Assembly (NCBI RefSeq): GCF_000204645.1
Contig: NC_015422.1
Span: forward strand, 1,629,001 to 1,693,000
DNA: 64,000 nucleotides
Direction: 5' to 3'
Origin: Alicycliphilus denitrificans K601
GTDB lineage: Bacteria; Pseudomonadota; Gammaproteobacteria; Burkholderiales; Burkholderiaceae_C
Position numbers and translations under genes: made by a program. The notes beneath the pieces were generated by a model. It saw only the letters and a list, made by a program, of their open reading frames with translations, did not search any database and was not told the DNA's origin. Of this stretch, positions 52,968 through 61,320 are shown piece by piece (the stretch's first letter is position 1; every line of letters starts with the position of its first letter).

Positions 52968-54965
52968 TCAGCTAACGGACTGACCTCGCTGTCTCCCGAC
53001 TTCCCATGTAGCTCCGCCGCCGCGAACCGTCGCGGCAAGCTGTTGCCCCAGCCGCTGCTCGATCACTGGCCGCCATGGCACTAGGCTGAACCCCATGCCG
53101 TCATCGAGCATCGCATAGCGACCGCTGGCGAGCATGACGCTGCGACGGTAGATGCCTGCTACACGCTGGCCGTCGGCCACCGGGCGATGCTCCAGGCCGG
53201 TTTCGGTGGCAATGTCCTTGGCGGCCTGCGCCAGTTCCCGGTTGCGTAGCGTGCGCAGCAGGTTGCGCGCCAGGATCACGCGCTGCCCGCGCCGCTCGGC
53301 TAGCCCCTGTTCGGCCAGGAAGTCGGCGCGCTGCTGCATCGCCTGTTTGGCCTCGCCGCCAAAGCCCAGGTCGCCCAGGCCTGAGCCGCCGCCGATCAAC
53401 TGCTGGTCGAGCCAGGTGGCCCCGATCACGCGGGCCTGCCGCTCGATGGGCAGGTGCGATTTCAGTTCCACCGCCACGCCGCCCAGGCGCTGCGCGTCGT
53501 ACTGGCGACCGCGCTCGGCCAGGTCGCCCGGCACCTTCCATAGCCCCTCGGCCACGCGCTCCACGATGCCGGCCCGGCGCAGGGCTTCGAGCCGGCGGAT
53601 GTGGGCCGCGACGACTTCCTGCGGATCGCGGCCGGGCACGGGCTGGCCTTGCGCGATGGCGAGGTGGTGATCGGTGCGGTACAGGCCATTGCTCGCCAGC
53701 GAGGCGATGTTGCGGTCGGCCGCGCGCACGTCGGCCGACCCCTTCACCTCCACCACGGCGCCGGTCGGATAGTTCGCCAGCTCGTCGCGGGCGTTGAGTG
53801 CGACGTAGTGGGCTTTGCCGTCCACCCCGTCGATGACCAGATAGCCCCGGTCGCGCAGCTCGTCGGCCAGCCCTTTCGCGGCTACGCGGCCGAGAATGGT
53901 TCGGCCGCTTCCGTCGGCATCCTGGCCCGGCTCGAACACCGCCAGCTCGCGCGGCTCGCCGCGCATAGCCCGCTGCATGGTGCGGATGATGTCGCCACGC
54001 TCGCCCAGGGCGCGCAGGGTCTTTTCCGCATCGGCATGGACGGCCCAGGTGCCGGACTGCATTTCGTCGGCCAGGCCCAGGCGCTGCAAGCTTTGCAGGC
54101 GGCCGATCAGCAGCAGGCGCTGGCGTTGCAGCCGCGGTTCGTTGAAGCGTTCGATCCGCACCCGGCCGTCCTCGCCGGCCTCCCGTTGCAGGGTGCGATC
54201 CAGGCTCGTCCACCGCTCCTGCTCCACCTCGCGCTGCAAGGTCTGCTGGATCTCCAGCTCGGTGCGCGGCCCCAGCCATTCGGTCGCCAGCTCGGCGGCG
54301 CGATGGCGGAAGCCATCGGCGATGTAGTCGCCCGCGATGATGAGGTCTTTGCCGGTGTCGTCGCGCCCGCGCGCGACGATGTGCGTGTGCGGGTTGTCGG
54401 TGTTCCAGTGGTTGACGGCCACCCAATCGAGGCCCGTGCCCAGGTCGGCTTCCATGCGGCCCATGAGGTGCCGTGTGTAGGTGCGCAGGTCTTCCAACTC
54501 GGCGCCATCCTCGGGCGAGAGGATGAAGCGGAAATGGTGCCGGTCGTCGGCGCAGCGTTCCTTGAAGGCGTCGAGGTCGGCGGCATCGGTCTGCGGCCCG
54601 TAGGCTTGGCCCGGTTCGCCATCGCGGCCCACGCCGTCGCGCTCGATATAGCGTAGGTGCTTGGCAAGTGACTGCGGGCTGGCCTGGCGCTGGTTGACCA
54701 GCAGCGTCTTGATGGTCGCGCGCCGCGACATGGGCGTGAGCTTCGCCCCTGCGAAGCGCGCCGCCGTGTGGCCGCGCCCCAGGCGCGAACCGGGCCGCTG
54801 GCCGGTGCCACGCGCCGATGCCGGACGGCGCACCGAGGACTTGCCGCCGCTGGCCTTGCCAGCCTGCTTGAGCACCTTGGAAACGAAGCTCTGGCCCTGG
54901 CCTTTGCCCCGGTTCTTCGGGGCGCTGGGGCGGATGCGGAAATCGTCGTCGCGGCGGTCGGTCAT
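52968..54965 (-). CDS. Relaxase of Tn4371-type ICE (DUF3363 family)
   Basis: DNA-nicking transfer protein of 665 aa. The relaxase domain includes DRHHFRFILSPEDGAELEDL near residue 142 and the metal-binding histidine cluster HWNTDNPHTHIVARG (His186, His193, His195). The catalytic Tyr is probably among YIERD or nearby; it is not certain. The C-terminal DUF3363 region (from about residue 330) has GRVAAKGLADELRDRGYLVIDGVDG. The N-terminus is basic and Gly/Ser rich (KGQGQSFVSKVLKQAGK). I use the ATG at 54965; a longer frame runs to 55340 through a GC-rich non-conserved stretch. It would cut at oriT and be led through TraG. Confidence 0.9.
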   Translation of the reverse strand: MTDRRDDDFRIRPSAPKNRGKGQGQSFVSKVLKQAGKASGGKSSVRRPASARGTGQRPGSRLGRGHTAARFAGAKLTPMSRRATIKTLLVNQRQASPQSLAKHLRYIERDGVGRDGEPGQAYGPQTDAADLDAFKERCADDRHHFRFILSPEDGAELEDLRTYTRHLMGRMEADLGTGLDWVAVNHWNTDNPHTHIVARGRDDTGKDLIIAGDYIADGFRHRAAELATEWLGPRTELEIQQTLQREVEQERWTSLDRTLQREAGEDGRVRIERFNEPRLQRQRLLLIGRLQSLQRLGLADEMQSGTWAVHADAEKTLRALGERGDIIRTMQRAMRGEPRELAVFEPGQDADGSGRTILGRVAAKGLADELRDRGYLVIDGVDGKAHYVALNARDELANYPTGAVVEVKGSADVRAADRNIASLASNGLYRTDHHLAIAQGQPVPGRDPQEVVAAHIRRLEALRRAGIVERVAEGLWKVPGDLAERGRQYDAQRLGGVAVELKSHLPIERQARVIGATWLDQQLIGGGSGLGDLGFGGEAKQAMQQRADFLAEQGLAERRGQRVILARNLLRTLRNRELAQAAKDIATETGLEHRPVADGQRVAGIYRRSVMLASGRYAMLDDGMGFSLVPWRPVIEQRLGQQLAATVRGGGATWEVGRQRGQSVS

Positions 54966-55413
54966 AGCTGCGCTTCCTGCAAGTTCTGGCGTGTCCGGGC
55001 GTGCGAAGCACGCGGACATGCCTGCATTGGCGCGACCCTCGCGCCCCACGCGGCACGGCGGCGAAGCCGCTCCGTGCTGCGCCACCCCCACGTGCAGACT
55101 GGCTTTCGACGCGGCCCGGTGCCGCGTCCTTTTGTCTTGCCTTCCGCCTTTGCCCCTCGCTGACGCTCCGGGCAGCGGCGGCCCGGCGGCGCTGTGCTGC
55201 GAGCAGCCAGCCCGCCGGCGAACGCGGACACGGCCGCAGGCCGGGCGCGTTCGAGGCAAGACGCCTGCATGTAGGACGGCTGCGCCGGAGGCAGCGCGAA
55301 GTGCGGTGCGAATGCACCCGCACTGCACGCGCGACGACACGGCGACGGCCAGCAGAACAACACGCCCGATGGCACGACAAGATGCACGGCAACGTGCAGC
55401 GAGTCGGCGACCA
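54966..55413. other. Gene-free region between relaxase and traF, candidate oriT
   Basis: 448 bp with no convincing gene and several inverted repeats. GTCCGGGCGTGC-GAA-GCACGCGGAC (54993-55017) is a compact hairpin with one unpaired G. AGTGCGGTGC-GAAT-GCACCCGCACT (55300-55324) is a second with one mismatch. A third, looser stem lies near 55050-55075. Relaxase genes are often next to their oriT, and this region lies at the relaxase start, so one of these repeats is a likely recognition site. The nic position cannot be given. Confidence 0.45.
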
Positions 55414-56001
55414 TCATGGGCGGGACTCCAGCCAGACCGGATGCGCGACGCCGATCACGGCGGATGCGCTGACCGGCCCAAAGTACCTGCTGTCGAACGA
55501 CGCCGGGTTGGTCACACTGAGCAGGAACAGTTCGCCGGGTTCGATGCGACGGCATTGCTGCCAGGATGGCAGCGGGCGGCCCCAGCGGTCAGCGGGCAGC
55601 ACGGCGGCCGAAGGCACGCCGTCGATGCGGACGATGCGGCCAGTGATGCACACCTCCTGCGGCGCGACGGCGCCCACGCGCTTGAGCAGCGGCACGCGCG
55701 ACGGCAGGTAGCCGCGCTGCGCAGCCAGCGCGGCGGCATCTGGCGGCAGCGTGGTCAGGACGATGCTGCCCACGGACAACGGGCGTGGCGGCGAGCTGGT
55801 GCCGCGGCCCAGCGTTTCGACACGATACCAGCCGACCGCCACGCTGACGGACGGGTTGTAGATCAGGCGCGGCAGCGGCTGCACGAAGGACGCCCAGGCC
55901 AGCGCAGCGAGGCCGCAGGCGGACAGGCTCGCCAGCACCAAACGAGCGCGCAGGCGCGATCGAGAACGCGGTGCGGTGCCGGAATTGGAAACGGCGGTCA
56001 T
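55414..56001 (-). CDS. traF: Conjugal transfer peptidase TraF (S26 signal-peptidase-like)
   Basis: Membrane serine peptidase of 195 aa needed for pilin maturation in related systems. A signal-anchor helix (LVLASLSACGLAALAWASF) precedes PRLIYNPSVSVAVGWYRVE, the box B-like region with the Ser expected in SVSVAVG. The segment PLLKRVGAVAPQEVCITGR contains the conserved Lys, and GRPLPSWQQCRRIEPGELFLLS with SFDSRYFGPV is the C-terminal S26 pattern. It is overlapped by DUF2840. Confidence 0.92.
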   Translation of the reverse strand: MTAVSNSGTAPRSRSRLRARLVLASLSACGLAALAWASFVQPLPRLIYNPSVSVAVGWYRVETLGRGTSSPPRPLSVGSIVLTTLPPDAAALAAQRGYLPSRVPLLKRVGAVAPQEVCITGRIVRIDGVPSAAVLPADRWGRPLPSWQQCRRIEPGELFLLSVTNPASFDSRYFGPVSASAVIGVAHPVWLESRP

Positions 56002-56543
56002 GGCAGCGCCCTCCCGGCCAGCCAGGCGGCATGCCGCTCGGCAGTGTATTCGGGCAGCGGCAGGCGCGCAGCGAGCCGGTTGGCGAGCGTGCGCCAGTAC
56101 GCAGGCGAGACAGCGGCGGGCGCGATGCGCAGCACCTCGATGGCGTCGATGCGCTCCAGCACGGTGCGAACCTGGTTCTCGCCCTCGGCGTGCAGCAGCA
56201 GGCGCGCGCCCGGCTGCACGCCGGGAATGCGCTGCGCCGCATCGAGCGGCGTGCAAGTCTGCATCACCATGAGCTGCCAGCGGATCGTGCCGTAGTCGTT
56301 GGCCTGCCAGCGGATGCGGCAGAACATGGCGCCCGGCAGAAACACCGCGCAGCGCCGCCAACGGTCGAGCTGGTGCGTGCGCGCGGGTTCGCCAAAGCGC
56401 AGGTAGAGATTGAAACGCGGTTCGATGTAGGCCAACGCCACGCGCGTCAGCGGCGCGCTGGCAGGCTGTGCGGAAGGCGCTGCGAGCGCTGCCGTGGCCG
56501 CGAAGGCAACAGGCGCGGGGGCAAGAGAAGCGGATGCGGTCAT
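55998..56543 (-). CDS. DUF2840 protein
   Basis: Conserved ICE protein of 181 aa of unknown function found between parA and traF in Tn4371-type elements. The N-terminus is Ala/Pro rich (possible leader), followed by LTRVALAYIEPRFNLYLRFGEPARTHQLDRWRRCAVFLPGAMFCRIRWQANDYGTIRW, the DUF2840 core. It overlaps traF and the ribbon-helix-helix gene by ATGA, so parA to traF is one transcript. Confidence 0.85.
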   Translation of the reverse strand: MTASASLAPAPVAFAATAALAAPSAQPASAPLTRVALAYIEPRFNLYLRFGEPARTHQLDRWRRCAVFLPGAMFCRIRWQANDYGTIRWQLMVMQTCTPLDAAQRIPGVQPGARLLLHAEGENQVRTVLERIDAIEVLRIAPAAVSPAYWRTLANRLAARLPLPEYTAERHAAWLAGRALP

Positions 56544-56824
56544 GGGGTGTTCTCCCTGCGGTGTTCTGGAAACTCCCGCTCCAACAGGCCGCGCAGCAGG
56601 TCGGCCACGGTCACGCCCTGCGTGAAGGCTGACACCTTGATGCGCGCCCGCATGGCGGGCGTGATGTCGAGGGTCAGCCGAGCCGTGTAGAGGTCGCCCT
56701 TGCCCAGCGCATCGGCATCGCCTTGGCGAATCCACGCCTCGGCGTGCGGATTCACGGGCGGACGCGCGCCGATGCCGACGCGCTTTGCCGTGCGTTTGCT
56801 GTTCGGCAGCGGTTTCTCGGTCAT
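56540..56824 (-). CDS. Ribbon-helix-helix protein downstream of parA
   Basis: Basic protein of 94 aa. The C-terminal half LYTARLTLDITPAMRARIKVSAFTQGVTVADLLRGLLEREFP is a ribbon-helix-helix fold, and the N-terminus is Lys/Arg rich. It overlaps parA by ATGA at the site where small partner proteins of ParA (ParG/ParC-like) are found. It may serve as the centromere-binding partner, which is inference from position. Confidence 0.78.
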   Translation of the reverse strand: MTEKPLPNSKRTAKRVGIGARPPVNPHAEAWIRQGDADALGKGDLYTARLTLDITPAMRARIKVSAFTQGVTVADLLRGLLEREFPEHRRENTP

Positions 56825-57459
56825 GTCGGCCACCGCAGCAGTTCGTCCACCAGCGCAGTGATTTCGCGTGCGGCGGCGCTGTCCGGTGCCGTCTCGCGTG
56901 CGAGCCGGCCAGTGGCCACGCTGTCGGCGAATACGATGCGTTGATGCACTTCCGCGCGTAGCGCAGGAAGCGGCTGGTGAGCGAGCGCCTGGCGCGCTTC
57001 GCGCCCGATCACGGTGGTACTGACGCGCCGGTTGATGACGAAGGCCGCGCGCAGCGCAGGCCGAAACACCTGCGCCTCGCGGATCAGCGCCACCATCTCG
57101 GCGCTGGCCCAGAGATCGTAGGGGCTGGCTGCGACGGGGATCAGCACGCGCTCGGCCGCCAGCAGCGCGGAGCGCGCCAAGGCGGCGATGCGCGGCGGGC
57201 CGTCGATGATGACGTGATCGGCCCTCCTGGCGAGTTCTGGCGCCTCTTGGTGCAGCGTTTCGCGGGCGAGGCCCACGGCGCTGAACAGCCGTGGCAAGCC
57301 TTGCTGGCTTCTGCGCTGCGTCCAGTCCAGCGATGAGCCTTGCGGGTCGGCATCCAGCAGCACGACGTGCTGGCCGCGCATCGCCAACTCTCCAGCGATG
57401 TGCGTGGCGAGCGTGGTCTTGCCCACGCCGCCTTTCTGGTTGAGCAGAGCAACGATCAT
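56821..57459 (-). CDS. parA: ParA-family partition ATPase
   Basis: Walker-type partition ATPase of 212 aa. The deviant Walker A QKGGVGKTTLATHIAGEL is at residues 8-25, Walker A' is VVLLDADPQGSSLDW near residue 35, and VIIDGPPRIAAL is Walker B. The ATG at 57459 gives MIVALLNQKGG, the family start; a longer frame adds unconserved residues. With RepA it suggests the excised ICE circle is maintained by limited replication and partition. Confidence 0.94.
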   Translation of the reverse strand: MIVALLNQKGGVGKTTLATHIAGELAMRGQHVVLLDADPQGSSLDWTQRRSQQGLPRLFSAVGLARETLHQEAPELARRADHVIIDGPPRIAALARSALLAAERVLIPVAASPYDLWASAEMVALIREAQVFRPALRAAFVINRRVSTTVIGREARQALAHQPLPALRAEVHQRIVFADSVATGRLARETAPDSAAAREITALVDELLRWPT

Positions 57460-57631
57460 GGCGCGGCCCTCCGTGTTGGAAAGCCGGGCTGTTGCCGCTG
57501 CGCTTCGTGCCGCGTGGCGGTTGTCCACCGTGGCGCGGCGCTTCTACTACCAGTTAGAGGTTTTAAGTTAGGGAAGTTAGAGGGGCCGCAAACCCGCGCC
57601 GTTATTGGCTTTGCGGCCGATTCGTACTCCT

Positions 57632-57688
57632 GATAGCACGATAGCCGTACTCCCGATAGCACGATACCTGGCACGCCTGATAGCACGA
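57632..57688. repeat. Iteron-like direct repeats next to repA (candidate oriV)
   Basis: GATAGCACGA occurs three times, at 57632-57641, 57655-57664 and 57679-57688, spaced 23 and 24 bp, about two helical turns. Longer context is shared (ACTCC/CCTGATAGCACGATA). Two GTTAGAGG copies plus a GTTAGGGA lie at 57553-57584. The whole region 57460-57712 has no gene. It lies just after the repA stop, so RepA could bind it to start replication. Confidence 0.7.
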
Positions 57689-57712
57689 CACCATTCACAG
57701 GCTGTCCCGGAG

Positions 57713-58570
57713 TTATTCCCGTGCCGTCTGCGGCACGGGCCGGAACGTCAGCAGCTCCATGCCGTTGTCGGGCATCCGCTCGATGCCCAGTACGTAGCCC
57801 GGCAGCGACTGCCGCGCGACCAGCACGCGCAGGTCGTAGGCGAAGTCCGAGAAGCGCGTGGCACTGCCCGATTTCCGATACAGGTGTCGGAAATCGAACT
57901 GCCAGCCGCCCGGCTGTCGGCCACCGTGCTTGCGCACCAGCCGGTACAGCCAGCGCTCGATGCCGCCCGTCAGCCGGAAATACGCCGGGTCGATGGTCAG
58001 CACCAGGGCGGCGTCCATGACGCCGGCATAGAACCAGTCCGGCAAGATCAGCTCCAGCCCCAAGGGCGTGCCCTTGGCATCGGCCAGTTCCTTCCACTCG
58101 TTGATCCACGAGAAGCGATGCAGGCGCCGTCCGGTCGTCTCGCGGATCGACGTGGCCACCGTGGTCGATTGCAGCCGGTCGAGGGCGGCCTTGAGGCGCT
58201 GGTAGTCGCGCAGCGACGTACCGCGCCCGATGAACCGCAGGATCTCGTAGGGCGTGGCCTGCATCAGCCGCGACGAGCGGAAGCCCGCGTCGCGGGCTTC
58301 CACGATCTGCGAGGCCGCCCATATCAGAACGTCCGCGTCCCAAATCGTGGCGATGCCATGCTCGGCCGTGCCTTCCACGCGGATCGTGACGTTCCCCGCC
58401 CGGAAGTCGATCGGCGCGACGCGCCGCGACTTCGCCAGCGAGAAGAACGGAAAGGCCATCAAGTCCTGGCTGTCGCGCGGCGCCATGTCGCCGGGCAAGG
58501 CGCGGAACAGGTCGAGCTGTTCGCGCTCTTGCAACGGCCGCTGCCGGGACGGCAGCGCAGGGCTGGACAT
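57713..58570 (-). CDS. repA: Replication initiator RepA of Tn4371-type ICE
   Basis: Plasmid-type initiator of 285 aa of the RPA (replication initiator protein A) family. The conserved core is MAFPFFSLAKSRRVAPIDFRAGNVTIRVEGTAEHGIATIWDADVLIWAASQIVEA, then MQATPYEILRFIGRGTSLRDYQRLKAALDRLQSTTVATSIR. The C-terminal RWLYRLVRKHGGRQPGGWQFDFRHLYRKSGS follows the winged-helix pattern. It precedes parA by 253 bp that contain three iterons. It probably supports replication of the excised circle. Confidence 0.93.
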   Translation of the reverse strand: MSSPALPSRQRPLQEREQLDLFRALPGDMAPRDSQDLMAFPFFSLAKSRRVAPIDFRAGNVTIRVEGTAEHGIATIWDADVLIWAASQIVEARDAGFRSSRLMQATPYEILRFIGRGTSLRDYQRLKAALDRLQSTTVATSIRETTGRRLHRFSWINEWKELADAKGTPLGLELILPDWFYAGVMDAALVLTIDPAYFRLTGGIERWLYRLVRKHGGRQPGGWQFDFRHLYRKSGSATRFSDFAYDLRVLVARQSLPGYVLGIERMPDNGMELLTFRPVPQTARE

Positions 58571-58596
58571 GGCGATGGCCTCCCGCGCTCCAGTGG

Positions 58597-58878
58597 TCAG
58601 CGCGCACGGCTGTCGGCCGAGTGGTGCTCGGCGTATTCGGGATCGGAAGTCGTCTCGAAGCTGCGGTCGGCGGCCCAGGCATCGAGGTCGGCCACGGCGT
58701 ACATGACGCGCCGGCCGAACTTGCGAAAGCGCGGGCCGCCGCCGATCACGCGCTGCTTTTCCAGCGTGCGCGGCGACAGGCGCAGGTATTCGGCGGCTTC
58801 GTCGTTGGTCAGATAGCGTTGGGGCTGCGCGGCAGCAGTTGAGACAGCGGCGGCAGGCCGCAAAGGAGCGGGACGCAT
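58597..58878 (-). CDS. AlpA-like helix-turn-helix protein
   Basis: MerR/AlpA-type DNA-binding protein of 93 aa. The core YLTNDEAAEYLRLSPRTLEKQRVIGGGPRFRKFGRRVMYAVADLDAWAA is the excisionase-like HTH_17 domain. GGAGG at 58888-58892 (as complement) places the start at 58878. It lies between the DUF2285 gene and repA on the same strand and may control repA or act in excision. Confidence 0.88.
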   Translation of the reverse strand: MRPAPLRPAAAVSTAAAQPQRYLTNDEAAEYLRLSPRTLEKQRVIGGGPRFRKFGRRVMYAVADLDAWAADRSFETTSDPEYAEHHSADSRAR

Positions 58879-58962
58879 GAGATGAACCTCCATCGGTTGC
58901 AAAGCTCCGGCCACACAGCGCAACCGGATGGAAGCCAGTCTCAGAAAACGAAGCTGCTCTGC

Positions 58963-59736
58963 TCAGGGACGTTTTGCGTCTCCATCAAAACGTCCCTTCT
59001 CAAGCGGCGACAGTTGTGCTAGGCGGCGGTAGCCGCCGCGCATCAACGCATCGCCGCGCCGCACCAGGCGGCGCACGCGGGCACGCAGATCGCCATCGGC
59101 GTGCCAGTCGGCGGCCACGGCATCGGCGCCGAACAGACCTTCGGCCACGTCGCGCAAGGACGCACCCGCCAGGGTCGCGTCGAGCGCCTGCAAGGTGTGC
59201 AGTTCCAGCAGCGCGGCAGGTGTCGGCCTACGTCTGGCATCGGCCAGTGCCGCGCCGAACACATGACCGCGCGCAGGCGCGGCAGCGCCGCCGCGGTGGG
59301 CATAGGCGACGGCCATGCCGTCTTCCAGTCCAGGCGCGAGCGCGAAGCGCAGGCAATGGCCGGGGCTGCGTGCGGTGAGCGCCAGCCCCTTGCCATCGTG
59401 GAGCAGTTGCTTATGGCCGGGGATACGCCAGAACGCGAAGGATTCGGCATCCACGGGCGGATCGGCATCGGGGTAGAGTTGCACCACGGCAGCGTGGCCG
59501 GGCTGCCAGGCCGGATGCGCGTCGCGCGCATCCAGGGCCGGGTCTTCCAGCAGGCGCAGGCCCCAGCGATGCGCCGCGTCCTGTGCTGCCTGTGACCGGC
59601 GACGATGGCGCAGCCAATCGAGCCGGTAGTCGGGGTGCCTGCGCAGGTACTCCCAGGCGAGCGCAAGGCTGTCCAGATGCAGCACGTACAGATACGCGGC
59701 AGTCGGATACCAAGACTCGGCGGCGCGATCGGCCAT
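58963..59736 (-). CDS. DUF6499/DUF2285 protein
   Basis: Conserved ICE protein of 257 aa. The N-terminus ESWYPTAAYLYVLHLDSLALAWEYLRRHPDYRLDWLRH is DUF6499-like, and the C-terminal half (LHTLQALDATLAGASLRDVAEGLFG...ADGDLRARVRRLVRRGDALMRGGYRRL) is DUF2285, which has a helix-turn-helix appearance. Function is unknown; it is found near repA and parA in this ICE family. It is 84 bp upstream of the AlpA-like gene. Confidence 0.88.
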   Translation of the reverse strand: MADRAAESWYPTAAYLYVLHLDSLALAWEYLRRHPDYRLDWLRHRRRSQAAQDAAHRWGLRLLEDPALDARDAHPAWQPGHAAVVQLYPDADPPVDAESFAFWRIPGHKQLLHDGKGLALTARSPGHCLRFALAPGLEDGMAVAYAHRGGAAAPARGHVFGAALADARRRPTPAALLELHTLQALDATLAGASLRDVAEGLFGADAVAADWHADGDLRARVRRLVRRGDALMRGGYRRLAQLSPLEKGRFDGDAKRP

Positions 59737-60045
59737 GACGCAACCTCCTGGGAACAGGAATCGCCGCCACGGCCGGGCTACGCGCTACATCGCCATCGTC
59801 AGAACGTCATGGGTAAAAATTGTGGCTCGGGTTGTCAAGACCAATTGGCTCCGATGCGTTGCGGTTTCCGTCTCAATGTGGCAGTGGCAGCGCCCCGACC
59901 GTGGGACGCCGTACAGGCCAGCCTGCCGCAGCCCAGGCCGGACATCATGACTGTTTCGATCAGATTTGCCGGGGTATGCCGCAAGAGTGCCGATTAAGAC
60001 CTATCCGGCATGACACCAGACTGAGAAAGCCACAGTAGGCCGTAC
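59737..60045. other. Gene-free stretch between DUF2958 and DUF2285 genes
   Basis: 309 bp. I see no protein with family signature and no strong hairpin. A short AT-rich segment with GGGTAAAAATTGTGG (59810-59824) may belong to the promoter of the DUF2285-repA-parA series. Confidence 0.5.
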
Positions 60046-60396
60046 TCAGTCCGGGATGGCCCCGTCGCGCTCGGCCAGCCGGGTGTATTCCGACAGCGTG
60101 CGCGTGGGGCGGAAATAGAGGTCGCGCATCACGGGCTGCTGATGCGGCCCGACGATGCCAGCCAGCTCGGACAGCTTGACGGTTCCTTGCGCCGGCATTC
60201 CGATTCCCAGGTCGATGAGGCCCCAGGCGGTGTCGCCATCGGCGGGATCGAGCGCAGCCAGCAGCCAGGTCACATGCGCGTCCGGCGTGAACAGCCGCAC
60301 CACGGGCACCGGGTCGATGGCCCGGCCAGCGGCGCGGGCCTCGCCGTTGGCGAGCAGTTGCGCGCGCTCCGGGACGGTGGCGAGTGGCTGGGGCAT
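60046..60396 (-). CDS. DUF2958 protein
   Basis: Conserved accessory protein of 116 aa. The core VPVVRLFTPDAHVTWLLAALDPADGDTAWGLIDLGIGMPAQGTVKLSEL and DLYFRPTRTLSEYTRLAERDG are the DUF2958 signature, found in many ICEs and plasmids. Function is unknown. It is divergent from the XRE gene. Confidence 0.87.
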   Translation of the reverse strand: MPQPLATVPERAQLLANGEARAAGRAIDPVPVVRLFTPDAHVTWLLAALDPADGDTAWGLIDLGIGMPAQGTVKLSELAGIVGPHQQPVMRDLYFRPTRTLSEYTRLAERDGAIPD

Positions 60397-60572
60397 GGTC
60401 GGCAATCCCACAAATCCAATGATGCACGGATGCGGTTTCACGCCCAAGCGCAGAACCGCCAAACCGGATTTACGCCTTCGTGCGCAAGCGCGGATGCGCT
60501 TGCGTGGCTTTGCTGGAACCCGCCGATGCGGATTTCCGTAAAGGCACAAAAACGTAGAACACCAAATGAACA

Positions 60573-60593
60573 CTATAGATTGTAGCTCTATAG
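60573..60593. promoter_or_regulatory. Candidate operator of the XRE regulator (paired CTATAG)
   Basis: Two self-palindromic CTATAG hexamers (60573-60578, 60588-60593) with a 9-bp ATTGTAGCT spacer, 44 bp upstream of the XRE start. The region 60397-60636 is the divergent promoter of the DUF2958 and XRE genes. Confidence 0.5.
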
Positions 60594-60636
60594 GACGCAA
60601 TGGGCTGTCATCTTGGTTTTTCGAGGGAAACCATAG

Positions 60637-60942
60637 GTGGCGGCTGGGAACTCATTGGCGAAGGCGTTGAAGACAGTTAGAAAGGCCCGTGGCTTGAGCC
60701 AGGAAGCCTTCTCTGACGTGTCCAGCCGTACCTATATGAGTACCCTCGAACGCGACCTGAAAAGCCCGACCTTGAACAAGCTGGCCGAGCTGTGCGAGGT
60801 GATGGAGATCCATCCGCTCACACTGCTGACGCTGGCCTATGCGGGCAATAGCCCGCACAAGGCCGACGAACTGCTGGCGCAGGTGCGCCAGGAGCTGGAG
60901 GCGGTGTTGAAGGAACGCGACGCGGCGAAGCCGCGCGCGTGA
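60637..60942 (+). CDS. XRE-family helix-turn-helix regulator
   Basis: Small regulator of 101 aa. The helix-turn-helix is LAKALKTVRKARGLSQEAFSDVSSRTYMSTLERDLKSPTLNKLAELCEVMEIHPL, followed by a basic/acidic helical tail. The start is GTG at 60637. It is typical of Tn4371-type elements and faces the DUF2958 gene; paired CTATAG motifs upstream may be its target. Confidence 0.87.
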   Translation: MAAGNSLAKALKTVRKARGLSQEAFSDVSSRTYMSTLERDLKSPTLNKLAELCEVMEIHPLTLLTLAYAGNSPHKADELLAQVRQELEAVLKERDAAKPRA

Positions 60943-60969
60943 CGTTGTGATGTGCTGCGACCAGCAGCA

Positions 60970-61001
60970 CAGCGCCCCGCCGCGATGGGCGGGGCGCTGC
61001 G
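60970..61001. repeat. Hairpin repeat, copy 1 of an inverted pair
   Basis: GCGCCCCGCC/GGCGGGGCGC stem around GCGATG. It is repeated in the opposite orientation at 61852-61883 with 29 of 32 positions alike. It lies between the convergent XRE and DUF736 genes and could terminate either transcript, although no T tract follows. Confidence 0.65.
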
Positions 61002-61005
61002 GCGG

Positions 61006-61320
61006 TCACGCCGCCTGGGGCTTGCTGCGCGACCAGATAAGGTCGTGCGTGCCGTCCTCGCCTTCGATCAGGCGGGCATAGACCGGAGCCGGGAACGAAG
61101 GATCGTCGAGGGTCACGGACAGGTAATCGCGCCCGGCCTCGCTTGTCTTCTTCCACGCCGCGCCGATGTCGTGGCCGGCGGCCTGGAGGCGGAAGTCGGG
61201 GGCGTTCTCGCTGCTGCCCTTGTCGTTGGGAACCAGCTTGGCCTTGACGTTGAGTGTCAGGGTGCGAAGCGTGCCGGTGAAGCCGTCTTTGTCTGCGGTG
61301 AAGGTGCCGATGTTGGCCAT
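61006..61320 (-). CDS. DUF736 protein
   Basis: Conserved protein of 104 aa. It starts [35 protein letters not shown] and contains [45 protein letters not shown], the full DUF736 family. Common in ICEs and plasmids of proteobacteria; function unknown. A GGAGAA ribosome site precedes the ATG at 61320. Confidence 0.9.
   Translation of the reverse strand: MANIGTFTADKDGFTGTLRTLTLNVKAKLVPNDKGSSENAPDFRLQAAGHDIGAAWKKTSEAGRDYLSVTLDDPSFPAPVYARLIEGEDGTHDLIWSRSKPQAA

Noticed and set aside
55000..55400. Long GC-rich frames extending the relaxase to 55340 or crossing the region
   Set aside because: Composition is that of shadow frames, the conserved relaxase start is at 54965, and inverted repeats suggest non-coding DNA.
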